A stretch of DNA of 64,000 nucleotides from Lacrimispora sp. 210928-DFI.3.58 (GCF_020554865.1 NZ_JAJCIC010000014.1:1-64000); one strand, 5' to 3'; shown: positions 42,817 to 52,126, counted from the stretch's first letter. Numbers and translations: made by a program. Notes: generated by a model not told the origin, from the sequence alone.

Positions 42817-43809
42817 TTATCCCTTTAAAATCCTGTCAATGCTCTGAAGCTCCTCCTGCGTAAAATCCAGATGTTTCAGAGCTGTCACGTTGTCCTCCAG
42901 CTGTGCCGGGCTGCTGGCTCCTATGAGGACGCTTGTGACCTCAGGCCGCCTGAGCACCCAGGCAAGCGCCATCTGAGCCAGGGACTGCCCTCTCTCCTGA
43001 GCCAGCTGGTTCAATGCTCTCACCTTTGTCATATTCTCCTCTGACAGGTAGCGGCTTCCCACTGTTGTGCCTTCCCTGGAGGCCCTGGAGCCCTCCGGTA
43101 TGCCCTCCAAATATCTTCCTGTCAGCGCTCCTTGGGCCAAGGGGCTGTAACAGATGCAGCCCACGCCCTCCCGGTCTAAGAGCTCTAACAGGCCGTCCTC
43201 TACCCAGCGCTCAAACATATTGTAGCGGGGCTGGTGGAGAAGACAGGGGGTTTTGTTTGCCTTCAGGATAGCGATGGCCTTCCCCGCCTCCTCTGCCTGG
43301 TAGTTGGATATGCCTACATAGAGCGCCTTTCCCTGACGTACAATATCGGACAGTGCTCCCATGGTCTCCTCTAAAGGAGTCTCAGGATCAGGACGGTGAT
43401 GATAGAATACGTCCACGCAATCCAGGCCCATTCTCTTTAGGCTGGAATCCAGGCTGGCCATGAGATATTTTCTGGAACCCCAGTTTCCGTAGGGGCCTGG
43501 CCAGAAATCAAAGCCTGCCTTTGTGGAGATAAACAGCTCATCCCTGTATTTTCCCAGATCAGAGGCCAGGATGGCGCCAAAATTCTCCTCCGCCTTACCT
43601 CTGGCAGGGGCGCCGTAATTATTGGCAAGGTCAAAATGAGTGATGCCCATATCAAATGCCTTAAACAGAATGGCCTTCTGCTCCTCTAAGGTCTTTTCCA
43701 GGCCAAAGTTCTGCCACAATCCCAGAGAAACTCTGGGAAGCATGATCCCGCTCCTCCCGCTCCTCTTATACTCCATTGTATCATAACGGTTTTCCGCCGC
43801 CTCGTACAT
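42817..43809 (-). CDS. Aldo/keto reductase (L-glyceraldehyde-3-phosphate reductase type)
   Basis: 330 aa from the ATG at 43809 (GAGAGGTG upstream). TIM-barrel with catalytic set Asp and Tyr in ITHFDLANNYGAPARG, Lys in ISTKAGF, and His in DVFYHHRPDPETP; the NADPH site near VLIGASSPAQLEDN. Closest by eye to YghZ/GprA proteins. Directly downstream of the sirtuin gene. Confidence 0.88.
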   Translation of the reverse strand: MYEAAENRYDTMEYKRSGRSGIMLPRVSLGLWQNFGLEKTLEEQKAILFKAFDMGITHFDLANNYGAPARGKAEENFGAILASDLGKYRDELFISTKAGFDFWPGPYGNWGSRKYLMASLDSSLKRMGLDCVDVFYHHRPDPETPLEETMGALSDIVRQGKALYVGISNYQAEEAGKAIAILKANKTPCLLHQPRYNMFERWVEDGLLELLDREGVGCICYSPLAQGALTGRYLEGIPEGSRASREGTTVGSRYLSEENMTKVRALNQLAQERGQSLAQMALAWVLRRPEVTSVLIGASSPAQLEDNVTALKHLDFTQEELQSIDRILKG

Positions 43810-43850
43810 GTTATACACCTCTCTCTTTTCTGTCTGTCCCGGCGCGCTCT

Positions 43851-44579
43851 CTATACCACCCCAGTCACGGCGCCCAACACCTCTCCGATGCTGTCGCTTA
43901 TCACCAGATCCGCCTGGGAATCCCTGGAGGTTGCCGCCTTGTTGATGAGCACCAGCTTATTCCCCCTGTAATAGTCGATCAAGCCGGCTGCCGGGTACAC
44001 CACAAGGGAGGTTCCCCCAATGATCAGCATATCCGCCTTGCTGATATAATCCACGGACTTTTCCAAAGTCCTGGTGTCCAGCCCTTCTTCATATAATACC
44101 ACATCCGGCTTGATGACCCCGCCGCAGCTGCAGCGGGGAACGCCGTCACTCTTTACAATGTAATCCAGATCATAAAATTCTCCGCATCTGGTACAGTAAT
44201 TCCTATGTACAGAGCCGTGAAGCTCCAGCACCTCCCTGCTTCCGGCCATCTGGTGGAGGCCATCGATATTCTGGGTGATGACTGCCTTAAGCTTTCCCTC
44301 CGCCTCCAGCTTTGCCAACGCCTTGTGAGCGGCATTGGGCTTTGCTCCCGTAAACAGCATGCGGTCTTTGTAGAAGCGGTAAAATTCTTCCGGCCTGCGC
44401 ATATAGAAGCTGTGGCTGATGATCGTCTCAGGGGGATAGTCATACTGCTGGCTGTACAGCCCGTCCACACTGCGGAAATCCGGAATGCCGCTTTCCGTGG
44501 ACACGCCTGCCCCTCCGAAAAATACAATGTTGCCGCTCTCCCCGATCCATTCCTTCAGCTGCTGCCATTTTTCTTTCAT
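43851..44579 (-). CDS. cobB: NAD-dependent protein deacylase (sirtuin)
   Basis: 242 aa. NAD site GGAGVSTESGIPDFR (about 20-34), catalytic region TQNIDGLHQMAG with its His following as LHGSVH, zinc pairs CTRCG and CSCGG, and GGTSLVVYPAAGLI. It removes acyl groups from protein lysines. Sits directly after a GNAT acetyltransferase gene (22-base gap), a pairing that suggests opposed acetylation and deacetylation. Confidence 0.93.
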   Translation of the reverse strand: MKEKWQQLKEWIGESGNIVFFGGAGVSTESGIPDFRSVDGLYSQQYDYPPETIISHSFYMRRPEEFYRFYKDRMLFTGAKPNAAHKALAKLEAEGKLKAVITQNIDGLHQMAGSREVLELHGSVHRNYCTRCGEFYDLDYIVKSDGVPRCSCGGVIKPDVVLYEEGLDTRTLEKSVDYISKADMLIIGGTSLVVYPAAGLIDYYRGNKLVLINKAATSRDSQADLVISDSIGEVLGAVTGVV

Positions 44580-44601
44580 TCTTTTACCGCTCCTTTCTGC
44601 T

Positions 44602-45729
44602 CTATACTACTTCGTCTAAAAATACACCTTTCAGCGTCTCTATATAACCGCACCAGAAGGGAGGCTTCTCTCCCAGAACAGTCTCCAGCTCTCTGTAACC
44701 AAACAGCCAGGAGGTCAGCTGCTCTACTGTGGCCGACAGGACCTCGGTGGAGACAAGAAGTTCCTGGCCAGCCGTTCTGACAGCAGGCCTTGCTTCCCGG
44801 CCAGCTGTTTCCTGAACCGGGATATGTTTCCCTGCCCGGCTTAAACTGCTCCCATCCTTTTCCAGCCTCCACAGCCACAGTCCCTCGTTTTCAGGGATCA
44901 GGCTGTCCTTTATCTGTATCATAACCTCCATGGCCCCGCAGGGACAGTCTTCATTTACACAGATAGGCTGTACCATGGAAGCAATGTCAGTGATCCTTGC
45001 CATGATCGCCGGACGGCTGGAGGGTCCGGAAGCTGCAGGGAGGGCCCAGTTGTCCTCCCTGCAGTAGAGAAATCTCTGCTCCCGCTTTTCCATCCCCCAT
45101 TCTGCCCTGAGGGCCATCAGGCCGCCATTTTCATCAAACCAGCCGGATACCTGGCCATTCTCGCTGTCAAGCTCCGCCTGAAGCATTTCCATATAGCTTT
45201 TGTCACGCAGGGCATATACCTGAAAACGCGCCTTAAGCCAGTCATTCATCCAGGATGCCAGCATTTCAGGAGCCTCCTCAAGGCCCAAACGGCGCTCCTC
45301 ATATACTCTTAAGGCCTTCCTGTCTGCCTGCCAGAGGGGCTGGTCAAAGATATATTCAAAGCCAAAGGGTCTGTAAATGTCAGGGGACGCAGGCATCAGG
45401 TAGCAGAAGGGCTGGCCTGCGCTGTTCATATCCCGCATCATGCGCAGCAGAACATCACGCATATGGCCCTGGTGGCGGCTGTCTGCCGCGGTGGCAACCC
45501 CTACAATATAGGAAAGCTGCCACCGGAAGCCTTTCACCTTTATGTTGTAGGGATTTAAATGGGCCATGGTGAGGATACGCCCCTGGCAATCCTCCTTTAC
45601 CAGTACCCGGCTGCCCGGAAGCTTCTTATTAAAATAGTAGTCCCGAAACTGGCTGGAATCCTCAGGAAAGGCTTCCTGCCACAGGGGTATGCATGCACTG
45701 TACTCCTTCTTTTCCAGATAGCGTATCAT
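44602..45729 (-). CDS. GNAT family N-acetyltransferase (Eis-like)
   Basis: 375 aa. The N-terminal GNAT domain has the acetyl-CoA segment SYIVGVATAADSRHQGHMRDVLLRMMRDM (about 72-100) and YLMPASPDIYRPFGFEYI; a second GNAT-like and a sterol-carrier-like C-terminal part follow, as in Eis proteins. Acceptor unknown. Start overlaps the DUF2156 gene's stop by four bases. Confidence 0.8.
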   Translation of the reverse strand: MIRYLEKKEYSACIPLWQEAFPEDSSQFRDYYFNKKLPGSRVLVKEDCQGRILTMAHLNPYNIKVKGFRWQLSYIVGVATAADSRHQGHMRDVLLRMMRDMNSAGQPFCYLMPASPDIYRPFGFEYIFDQPLWQADRKALRVYEERRLGLEEAPEMLASWMNDWLKARFQVYALRDKSYMEMLQAELDSENGQVSGWFDENGGLMALRAEWGMEKREQRFLYCREDNWALPAASGPSSRPAIMARITDIASMVQPICVNEDCPCGAMEVMIQIKDSLIPENEGLWLWRLEKDGSSLSRAGKHIPVQETAGREARPAVRTAGQELLVSTEVLSATVEQLTSWLFGYRELETVLGEKPPFWCGYIETLKGVFLDEVV

Positions 45730-46637
45730 CGTTTCCTCACCATATATTTCCTTGCAAAACCAATGGGGTTGTAGCTCATTTTGGCCTTTCTTAGGCCTTC
45801 CATGCCCACATCATCCTCACGGTTTATCAGGACTGCATCCGGGAATTCATTTACCAGGAACTGCTGGTTGATAAACTGGTATAAGCCCTTGATCTCCGGG
45901 TTGGCCTTTTCAATGTGGATAACCGCCATATTTTCCAGTTCATTCAAGCTTCCGATGGTAAAGGCCTCCAGCTGCCCGTCCACATAGACTCCTGCCATGC
46001 GCGCATTCAGCACAGGACAGTTCTTGAGGATCTCATGGATCCCCATGACCTCCTCATCCAGAGAAACCTCCATCGCCTCCGCTTCCACCTTCTGCTGCCT
46101 CCAGCGCTCCATAAACTGCCAAACCTCGCCGCGGTTATAGCAATAGAGGCGGCGGTACTCGTAGCGGCCTTCGTACTCCCTCAGAAAGGCATTTAAATGG
46201 TTTTTCTTTTTATGGAGCTTCTTTCCTGCCAGGGTGCGCATAGCATTCCCATCATAGAGATAGTCCTTCAGATCTACCTGCTCCACCACCTCAAAGACGG
46301 CCGGGTCCAAATCCAGATACTGCACTGCCTCCTCGTCTGCCAGAGAGATATAAAAGGGCTTATGGAGCTCCTGTTCAAAGTATTCCACCAGCTGGTTGAA
46401 GAAATATGGCAGGTCCTCCTCCTTGCACATGGGCATGGCAGTGGAGGTTTGTCCATCCTTTTCCATCAGCCATAGCGCTGCCCTGTTTTCGCTGACTGCA
46501 CATTTTACATGGTAGTAATCCTTCCATAAAAAGCAATCCAGGAACACACTGTCGCAGGCCTTGTTGGGCCTGAGATTGTAAAAAGGACTGAGCCGTTCCA
46601 TGTCTTCAGCCGTTACCGGCTTAAAATCTAAATCCAT
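45726..46637 (-). CDS. DUF2156 (phosphatidylglycerol lysyltransferase-like) protein
   Basis: 303 aa, soluble, two GNAT-like halves. The middle GKKLHKKKNHLNAFLREYEGRYEYR (about 140-164) and the C-terminal YQFINQQFLVNEFPDAVLINREDDVGMEGLRKAKMSYNPIGFARKY match stand-alone DUF2156 proteins of Clostridia. It probably transfers an aminoacyl group, but no membrane flippase part is present. Followed by the GNAT gene with an ATGA overlap. Confidence 0.8.
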   Translation of the reverse strand: MDLDFKPVTAEDMERLSPFYNLRPNKACDSVFLDCFLWKDYYHVKCAVSENRAALWLMEKDGQTSTAMPMCKEEDLPYFFNQLVEYFEQELHKPFYISLADEEAVQYLDLDPAVFEVVEQVDLKDYLYDGNAMRTLAGKKLHKKKNHLNAFLREYEGRYEYRRLYCYNRGEVWQFMERWRQQKVEAEAMEVSLDEEVMGIHEILKNCPVLNARMAGVYVDGQLEAFTIGSLNELENMAVIHIEKANPEIKGLYQFINQQFLVNEFPDAVLINREDDVGMEGLRKAKMSYNPIGFARKYMVRKR

Positions 46638-46645
46638 TGTATCTT

Positions 46646-46753
46646 TTACCTCGTTTCCTCATAATGGTTTCTGTGAAAGTCCCGCAGACGAATAGGCGGC
46701 ATGTATTCAAGGATGCCCCCTGCGCCCGTCAGATTTTCATGGTGCAACAGCAT
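46646..46753 (-). CDS. Possible 35-aa small ORF or gene remnant
   Basis: Reading from the ATG at 46753 gives MLLHHENLTGAGGILEYM followed by PPIRLRDFHRNHYEETR, coding-like in composition; ten further open residues precede it. It ends nine bases before the DUF2156 ATG, so its terminal codons include that gene's ribosome site. An extended -10 (TGC-TATACT, 46800-46805 on the minus strand) lies 47 bases upstream. No clear ribosome site precedes the ATG. It may be a leader peptide or the tail of a lost gene. Elsewhere in 46806-46954 I see two hairpins after sipL. Confidence 0.35.
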   Translation of the reverse strand: MLLHHENLTGAGGILEYMPPIRLRDFHRNHYEETR

Positions 46754-46909
46754 GTCCGCCAGCCGGGCGCATACAGGTTTCTGTCACGGTTTCCTTAATA
46801 GTATAGCACAAACTTTATTACATAACACTCTTTTCTCGAAAAAAAATCTCGAAAAAATCCGGGCGGCGCAGCTGTTTTTTCTGACGTCCCCGGATATGTA
46901 TGCTCTGTT

Positions 46910-46945
46910 TGTAACTGTCCTGTATCTCCTCAGTTACCTCTGTTT
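46910..46945 (-). terminator. Hairpin after sipL
   Basis: GTAACTG and CAGTTAC pair around a 13-base loop, nine bases beyond the sipL stop. The same arms occur in the larC-larE gap (near 37919-37945). A second GC-rich hairpin (ATCCGGG / CCCGGAT) follows. Confidence 0.45.
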
Positions 46946-46954
46946 TTGCGTTCC

Positions 46955-48562
46955 CTAGCTTGCAGCCACCTCTTTTACCAGCAAAAGCCTCTGGCCCGGC
47001 TTCACCTGGTCGTCCGCCAGCTCATTGGTGGAAATGATGTTGCCCACTGTGGTGTGGAATTTTTTTGCAATGCTCCACAGGCTGTCTCCCGGCTGGACGA
47101 TATAGCCCACAATCCCAGGCAGCTCTTCCAGCTTCTGAAGATCGGCAGGCTTCATGAGGGCCCCTGTGATGACCGGCTCCGACACAGGCTGGAGCACCAG
47201 GAAATCCAGAGCGATCACCGCCTTGATCTCCACCATGCCGCCGCCCATCATCACTGCATTCAGCTGCTCCAGGCCTGCATCCAGCTGGTAAACGCTGTTT
47301 TCACTGATCCCTCTGGCCTCTGCACTGCAGTGGAAGGGGATCTGCACCGAGGAGGACTGCACAGGAGAGGCATCATCGCTGGTGAGGTACAGGAGAGTGA
47401 CCTCCAGAACACCGTCGATCTGAAGGCTGTCTTCTGTTGCCTCCACTTCATCCAGCTTGATGGCTCCCTCATTGTGGCAGATCTGCAGGATGCGCTCTCC
47501 CTGAGGCAGGGAAAATTTCTCTGTCACCTTCGATTTGCACACATTTCTGGTAAGTATCTGGTCAAAGGCAGCATCCGCTCTGTCCAGCTCGATCTCCCTG
47601 CTGTTGGAATACATATCACTTAAAAGCTCGATCTCCTGCTCCTCATACAGCTTGATATCCAGCTCCAGCACAGCCTCCGCATCCAGCTCACGCATCTCCC
47701 CGTCATAATCCGGCTTTGCCTCTATATCCTTGTGGGCCAGCCGCACTGTCACCATAGGGATCAGCTCCTCCCGGACTCCGCTCATTTCCAGCTCTCCGGA
47801 AAAGGGCAGCGTTTCCTCCAGCCACTGGACAGGCATATTTTCGTCCTCTGCGCTGTAGATCACAAACACAGAGAGCTCCCCGTCCAGACGCAGGCGGCCG
47901 TCTAAAGGCTTTACAGAGATATCCCGAAGCTTCATCTCCCGCCACAGCAGCTGACCAATATTCGGCTTTCCTCCGGTGAGGCTCAACTCTTCCTTTAGCC
48001 TGTAGGTATCCTTCCGGCGGAGGGCAATGGCAGCCGCATTGACCTTCCGTTTCAGCGTTTCTATCTCCACCGGACCGGAAGATGAGCCATCACCGGAGAT
48101 CCCCGCAGCCCTTCCGGACTGTTCCATGTCCACCTCCACAGCAGCCTCCACATCCCGCAGTGTCTCTACGCGCACCTGGAGGGTGATGATTGCCTGGACT
48201 CCCAGCTTTCTGGAATTGATCATAGAGGTGTTCAGATCCTCCAGCATCCAGTTAAGGCCCACATAATCCTTTTCCTCCAGGGATGGGACATTGATGGTCT
48301 CCTCAAAGGGAATGCTTCCTCCCAGGGTCTGGAGCCCTCCCCGGTCCCTGCGGTAGAGCACCTGAAATTCCAGCTTTCCTTTTACTGTTACCTTATCCCC
48401 CTGGTTCTTCACTGTCTCGATCTGGACATCTCCCGTATCCAGCATCACCTGCTCCATGTCGTCTAAGGTATCCGGCACAATAAAATCATCATCCAGAGTG
48501 ATCTGGGTGGTCACGTTTCCCTTCCATTGGTTCATATGTATCTGCTTCTTTATTAGCTCCAT
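46955..48562 (-). CDS. sipL: SipL-like spore morphogenesis protein (SPOCS and LysM domains)
   Basis: 535 aa from the ATG at 48562; the longer frame starts within the ribosome-site region. N-terminal DUF3794/SPOCS domains (about 30-150, 190-290 and 320-460, with TQITLDDDFIVPDTLDDMEQVM and DKVTVKGKLEFQVLYR) and a C-terminal LysM domain (about 488-535: YIVQPGDSLWSIAKKFHTTVGNI). In Clostridioides difficile the same architecture binds SpoIVA and is needed for coat localisation. Confidence 0.88.
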   Translation of the reverse strand: MELIKKQIHMNQWKGNVTTQITLDDDFIVPDTLDDMEQVMLDTGDVQIETVKNQGDKVTVKGKLEFQVLYRRDRGGLQTLGGSIPFEETINVPSLEEKDYVGLNWMLEDLNTSMINSRKLGVQAIITLQVRVETLRDVEAAVEVDMEQSGRAAGISGDGSSSGPVEIETLKRKVNAAAIALRRKDTYRLKEELSLTGGKPNIGQLLWREMKLRDISVKPLDGRLRLDGELSVFVIYSAEDENMPVQWLEETLPFSGELEMSGVREELIPMVTVRLAHKDIEAKPDYDGEMRELDAEAVLELDIKLYEEQEIELLSDMYSNSREIELDRADAAFDQILTRNVCKSKVTEKFSLPQGERILQICHNEGAIKLDEVEATEDSLQIDGVLEVTLLYLTSDDASPVQSSSVQIPFHCSAEARGISENSVYQLDAGLEQLNAVMMGGGMVEIKAVIALDFLVLQPVSEPVITGALMKPADLQKLEELPGIVGYIVQPGDSLWSIAKKFHTTVGNIISTNELADDQVKPGQRLLLVKEVAAS

Positions 48563-48634
48563 AAAAACACCTGCCATCCCTCATAGTCTTTTTAGAAAAT
48601 CTATGCAGGAGGCAGGCTGTTTATGCAGGGCTGT

Positions 48635-49510
48635 TTACCCTTCTTTCTCATAATCGTCCATGAAATGATGGCGCACCCCATGACGCACAAAGCCCAGGCA
48701 GGCATCCAGGTTGATGTTTTCCACGCTCTTCATGATATTGGCGTCAATAAAGGGGTTGTTCTTTCGCAGGCTGCGTATGAGCTCCTTCATCTCCTGGCGT
48801 TTGGATGTGTGGACAATATCCCCGGAAGCGCCCTCTAAGCCTGCTGCCGCAAGCTCTCTGGCTGTCTGCTCCGTAAAGCGGCAGGCACACTGGAGAAAAT
48901 GGAGGTTATTATACTTCTTCCAGGCCAGTATGTCCTCCTCCTTCACAAAATACAGAGGGCGTATCAGCTCCATGCCCTCGAAATTAGTGCTGTGGAGCTT
49001 CGGCATCATGGTGTTGATCTGGCCTCCGTAGAGAATGCCCATAAGGATGGTCTCGATCACATCGTCAAAATGATGGCCCAGGGCGATCTTATTGCAGCCA
49101 AGCTCCCTTGCATGGGAATAGAGGTAGCCCCTGCGCATGCGGGCGCAGAGATAGCAGGGGGACTGGTTCACATCTACTACAATATCAAAAATATCCGAGT
49201 CAAAGATGCGGACAGGTATGTTCATCAGAGCGGCATTTTCCTCGATCAGGCGCCTGTTTTCTGGATGATAGCCCGGATCCATCACAAGAAACTCCAGCTC
49301 AAAATCCGTATTGCTCTGGCGTTTCAGCTGTTCAAGACATTTTGCCAACAGCATGGAATCCTTGCCGCCGGAAATGCATACTGCCACCTTGTCCCCGTCC
49401 TCTATCATGCGGTATTCCTGGAGTCCCCTTACAAAGGGGCGCCAGATGGATTTGCGGAAGTTTTTTATAATGCTGCGCTCTATATTGATGTGGGGTGCTT
49501 CCTGTTTCAT
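48635..49510 (-). CDS. TtcA-like tRNA thiolation PP-loop protein
   Basis: 291 aa. ATP PP-loop CISGGKDSMLLAKCLEQL (about 46-63), a CxxC pair in SPCYLCARMRRGYLYSHA, GHHFDDVIETILMGILYGG, and a C-terminal Cys (QCACRFTEQ). These are the elements of TtcA, which 2-thiolates cytidine 32 of tRNA through an Fe-S cluster. Clostridial homologues can act on other positions, so no symbol is given. Confidence 0.82.
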   Translation of the reverse strand: MKQEAPHINIERSIIKNFRKSIWRPFVRGLQEYRMIEDGDKVAVCISGGKDSMLLAKCLEQLKRQSNTDFELEFLVMDPGYHPENRRLIEENAALMNIPVRIFDSDIFDIVVDVNQSPCYLCARMRRGYLYSHARELGCNKIALGHHFDDVIETILMGILYGGQINTMMPKLHSTNFEGMELIRPLYFVKEEDILAWKKYNNLHFLQCACRFTEQTARELAAAGLEGASGDIVHTSKRQEMKELIRSLRKNNPFIDANIMKSVENINLDACLGFVRHGVRHHFMDDYEKEG

Positions 49511-49588
49511 ATTCTTTCGTCTCCCTGCTTTCGTTGTACTGCGTGAAGGCCGGAAGCCTGACGGCTCCGGCCCATTGTTTTCTGAAGA

Positions 49589-50251
49589 TTATTTTTGCTC
49601 TGCTGCATTACCTGCCTGCTTTTTCAAAGCTTCCTGCAATGCCGCTATCTCCTGTTCCATCTGCTCTATCCGCTTTTTCATCTCCCCATACTCCTCCAGA
49701 GTCATGGTCTCCCGCTCCTTTGGCAGGGAAATGCCGTCCTTTTTAATGGGGCGGGCCGGAATGCCTACGGCAGTCACATTATCCTCTAACGGCTTTAGCA
49801 GAACCGCATTGGCGGCAATGGAGCAGTTGTCTCCTACCTCGAAGGCGCCTAGTATCTTTGCTCCTGCTCCCACCATCACATTATTTCCCAGGGTAGGATG
49901 GCGCTTGCCCTTTTTTGTTCCAACGCCTCCTAAGGTTACCCCCTGGTAAATGGTGCAGTTGTCCCCCACCACCGCGGTCTCGCCGATCACCACGCCGCTT
50001 CCATGGTCAATAAGGATGCCATGGCCCAGCTGTGCTCCGGGATGGATCTCGATCAGGGTGAAGAACCTGGCGATCTGAGAGATCAGCCTTGCGATAAAAA
50101 ACATTTTGTGGCAGTAAAACCAGTGGGCAAACCGATGCCATATGAGAGCGTGGACTCCCTGGTACAGAAGGAGCACCTCCAGAGCATTGCGGGCAGCCGG
50201 GTCACGCTCCTGGACCGCTTTTACATCCAGCCATATATCCTTGAATATCAT
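49589..50251 (-). CDS. cysE: Serine O-acetyltransferase
   Basis: 220 aa. N-terminal helical part with LLLYQGVHALIWHRFAHWFY, then the left-handed beta-helix with hexapeptide repeats and active-site His in IDHGSGVVIGETAVVGDNCTIYQGVTLGG and KGKRHPTLGNNVMVGAGAKILG. The C-terminal 45 residues are a Lys/Glu/Gln helix. It makes O-acetylserine for cysteine synthesis. A 25-base GC-rich hairpin (49548-49573) follows the gene. Confidence 0.93.
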   Translation of the reverse strand: MIFKDIWLDVKAVQERDPAARNALEVLLLYQGVHALIWHRFAHWFYCHKMFFIARLISQIARFFTLIEIHPGAQLGHGILIDHGSGVVIGETAVVGDNCTIYQGVTLGGVGTKKGKRHPTLGNNVMVGAGAKILGAFEVGDNCSIAANAVLLKPLEDNVTAVGIPARPIKKDGISLPKERETMTLEEYGEMKKRIEQMEQEIAALQEALKKQAGNAAEQK

Positions 50252-50372
50252 TGTTCACTCCAGCCTTTCTTAAATCTGACGTATAGTATAACATATGATA
50301 TTCTAATTAAAAAGGATTTTTTACTGCCTGAGCTTTTGCATGCTGTGCCGCGGCTGCCGGGAGCTTAAGTTT

Positions 50373-50807
50373 TTACTGGAATACCACGGGCTGCTCCAGA
50401 TACTCTGTCCTGATCACGATATAGGGAAATGACTGCTCATTTCCGGGATTTTCTCCCTTCTGGGGCCCTTTGAGCTCCGTATTGATGACAATGGAATTGT
50501 CTGTGAGATACAGTTCGTTCACGCTGATGCTGTATCCGCCTGTAGGCTGCACACCATATCCCACTGCAATGTACAGGTTCTTGTCATCGCTGTAGGTAAG
50601 CTTGAAGGGCTGGGACTGTTTTTCCGATATAAGCTTTTTAAGCTCCTCCGGCACATCCATCTCTCCTGCCACGGAAAACTCCAGATCCCGGACTTTTTCC
50701 TGGCTGTCTCCCGCGGCCTTGCAGCCTGTGAGGAGGCACAGGGCCATGATGCCTATGTACAATGCCAGAAGACGCAGCAGAGCCCTCCCGCCTTTCTGTT
50801 TTCTCAT
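50373..50807 (-). CDS. Lipoprotein with PrcB-like C-terminal domain
   Basis: 144 aa from the ATG at 50807. N-terminal basic stretch and hydrophobic core ending in the lipobox LLTGC (Cys about 30). Residues about 45-144 (VAVGYGVQPTGGYSISVNELYLTDNSIVINTELKGP...) match the PrcB C-terminal / protease-complex-inhibitor-like domain. Function unknown. Convergent terminator hairpin of ilvE lies just upstream. Confidence 0.72.
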   Translation of the reverse strand: MRKQKGGRALLRLLALYIGIMALCLLTGCKAAGDSQEKVRDLEFSVAGEMDVPEELKKLISEKQSQPFKLTYSDDKNLYIAVGYGVQPTGGYSISVNELYLTDNSIVINTELKGPQKGENPGNEQSFPYIVIRTEYLEQPVVFQ

Positions 50808-50838
50808 GTAATCCTGTCTTTCCCTCGGCAAATATAAA

Positions 50839-50886
50839 ACCTCCCGGAATATACGATATGGTTACTATCAGTATATTCCGGGAGGT
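50839..50886 (-). terminator. ilvE terminator (16-bp perfect stem)
   Basis: ACCTCCCGGAATATAC and GTATATTCCGGGAGGT pair completely around a 16-base loop, followed on the minus strand by TTTATATTT. It is 93 bases beyond the ilvE stop. The stem also contains an AGGAGG-like complement but no gene starts there. Confidence 0.75.
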
Positions 50887-50978
50887 CACGATTATGACAT
50901 TTCCTGATGTTTACTATGAAAGTCCGGGCGCTTGCAGGTTTACTATGAAAACTTTGCCTCTGCAAGACACATGCAGGT

Positions 50979-52004
50979 TTACATGATCTTCCTGATCCAG
51001 CCCTCCGGAGCCTCAACAGTACCCATCTGAATGCCGGTCAAGGTATCATAGAGCTTCTTTGTAACAGGTCCCATCTCATCCATGCCGCTTGGGAAGCAGA
51101 TCTCCTCGCCATGGTTCACTATCTTGCCTACAGGCGAGATCACGGCTGCTGTGCCGCACAGGCCGCACTCTGCGAAATCCTTCAGCTCTTCCAGCTTTAC
51201 AGGCCTCTGGGTTACCTTTAAGCCCAGATAATGCTCTGCCACATATACCAGGGAACGTCTTGTGATGGAGGGCAGAATGGAATCAGACTTTGGTGTCACG
51301 ACCTCGCCGTCCTTTGTCACGAACAGGAAGTTGGCTCCGCCTGTCTCCTCTACATAGGTCCTGGTAGCAGGATCTAAGAACATATTCTCATCATAGCCTG
51401 CTGCATGGGCTGTCACATTTGCATGAAGGCTCATAGCGTAGTTTAAGCCTGCCTTTACATGGCCTGTGCCATGAGGAGCCGCCCTGTCAAAGTCACTGAC
51501 ACATAAAGTAAGAGGCTTAGCACCGCCCTTAAAGTAGGGGCCTACCGGAGTACCGAACAGCCTGAACTGGTATTCCTGGGAAGGCTTTACACCGATCACA
51601 GGGCCGGAAGCAAACATATAAGGCCTTAAGTACAAGGTAGCGCCGCTGCCAAAGGGAGGTACCCAGGCCGCATTGGCCTTTACCACCTCATCTACTGCCT
51701 CTAAGAACCTCTCCTTCGGGAAGGGAGGCATCTCCAGTCTCTTCGCAGAATCGATCATGCGCTCTGCATTTAAGTCAGGACGGAAGGTGACAATGCTGCC
51801 ATCCTCTGTGGTGTAGGCCTTTAAGCCCTCAAAGATCTCCTGGCAGTACTGCAAAATTCCTGCACATTCATTGATCACCACATTCGCATCAGCAGTCATC
51901 CTGCCCTCGCCCCAGGCGCCGTCTTTATAATCAGCAACATAACGCATGTCCGTTGTCATGTAGGAAAAACCAATATTTCCCCAATCTAAATTCTTCTTTT
52001 CCAT
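50979..52004 (-). CDS. ilvE: Branched-chain amino acid aminotransferase
   Basis: 341 aa from the ATG at 52004 (GGAGG upstream); 84 further open codons upstream run across the promoter and repeat element and are rejected. Class IV PLP enzyme: catalytic Lys in GTGHVKAGLNYAMSLHANV, PLP-binding ETGGANFLFVTKDGEVVTP and GTAAVISPVGKI. It transaminates Leu, Ile and Val. Monocistronic with its own promoter and terminator; no T-box is visible in the 40-nt leader. Confidence 0.95.
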   Translation of the reverse strand: MEKKNLDWGNIGFSYMTTDMRYVADYKDGAWGEGRMTADANVVINECAGILQYCQEIFEGLKAYTTEDGSIVTFRPDLNAERMIDSAKRLEMPPFPKERFLEAVDEVVKANAAWVPPFGSGATLYLRPYMFASGPVIGVKPSQEYQFRLFGTPVGPYFKGGAKPLTLCVSDFDRAAPHGTGHVKAGLNYAMSLHANVTAHAAGYDENMFLDPATRTYVEETGGANFLFVTKDGEVVTPKSDSILPSITRRSLVYVAEHYLGLKVTQRPVKLEELKDFAECGLCGTAAVISPVGKIVNHGEEICFPSGMDEMGPVTKKLYDTLTGIQMGTVEAPEGWIRKIM

Positions 52005-52047
52005 AACGTATCCTCCATTCATCTTAGAATAAAAGTATTTGAGAATC

Positions 52048-52076
52048 ATTATAATCTCATTATTTCCTAAAATCAA
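52048..52076 (-). promoter_or_regulatory. Promoter of ilvE
   Basis: TTGATT (52071-52076) and TATAAT (52048-52053) on the minus strand, spacer 17 bp. The transcript starts near 52041, giving a short leader. Confidence 0.8.
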
Positions 52077-52126
52077 TGAAAACCTTTGAAATATAATATG
52101 CCATTCGTGCATATCAACCATAACCG

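Noticed and set aside
46946..47623. 225-codon plus-strand frame rich in His and Leu
   Set aside because: Shadow of the sipL gene on the opposite strand.
50871..50886. Ribosome site and start of a plus-strand gene in the sequence GGGAGGT before 50895
   Set aside because: The sequence is one arm of the ilvE terminator stem, and the following plus-strand frames are short and without motifs.
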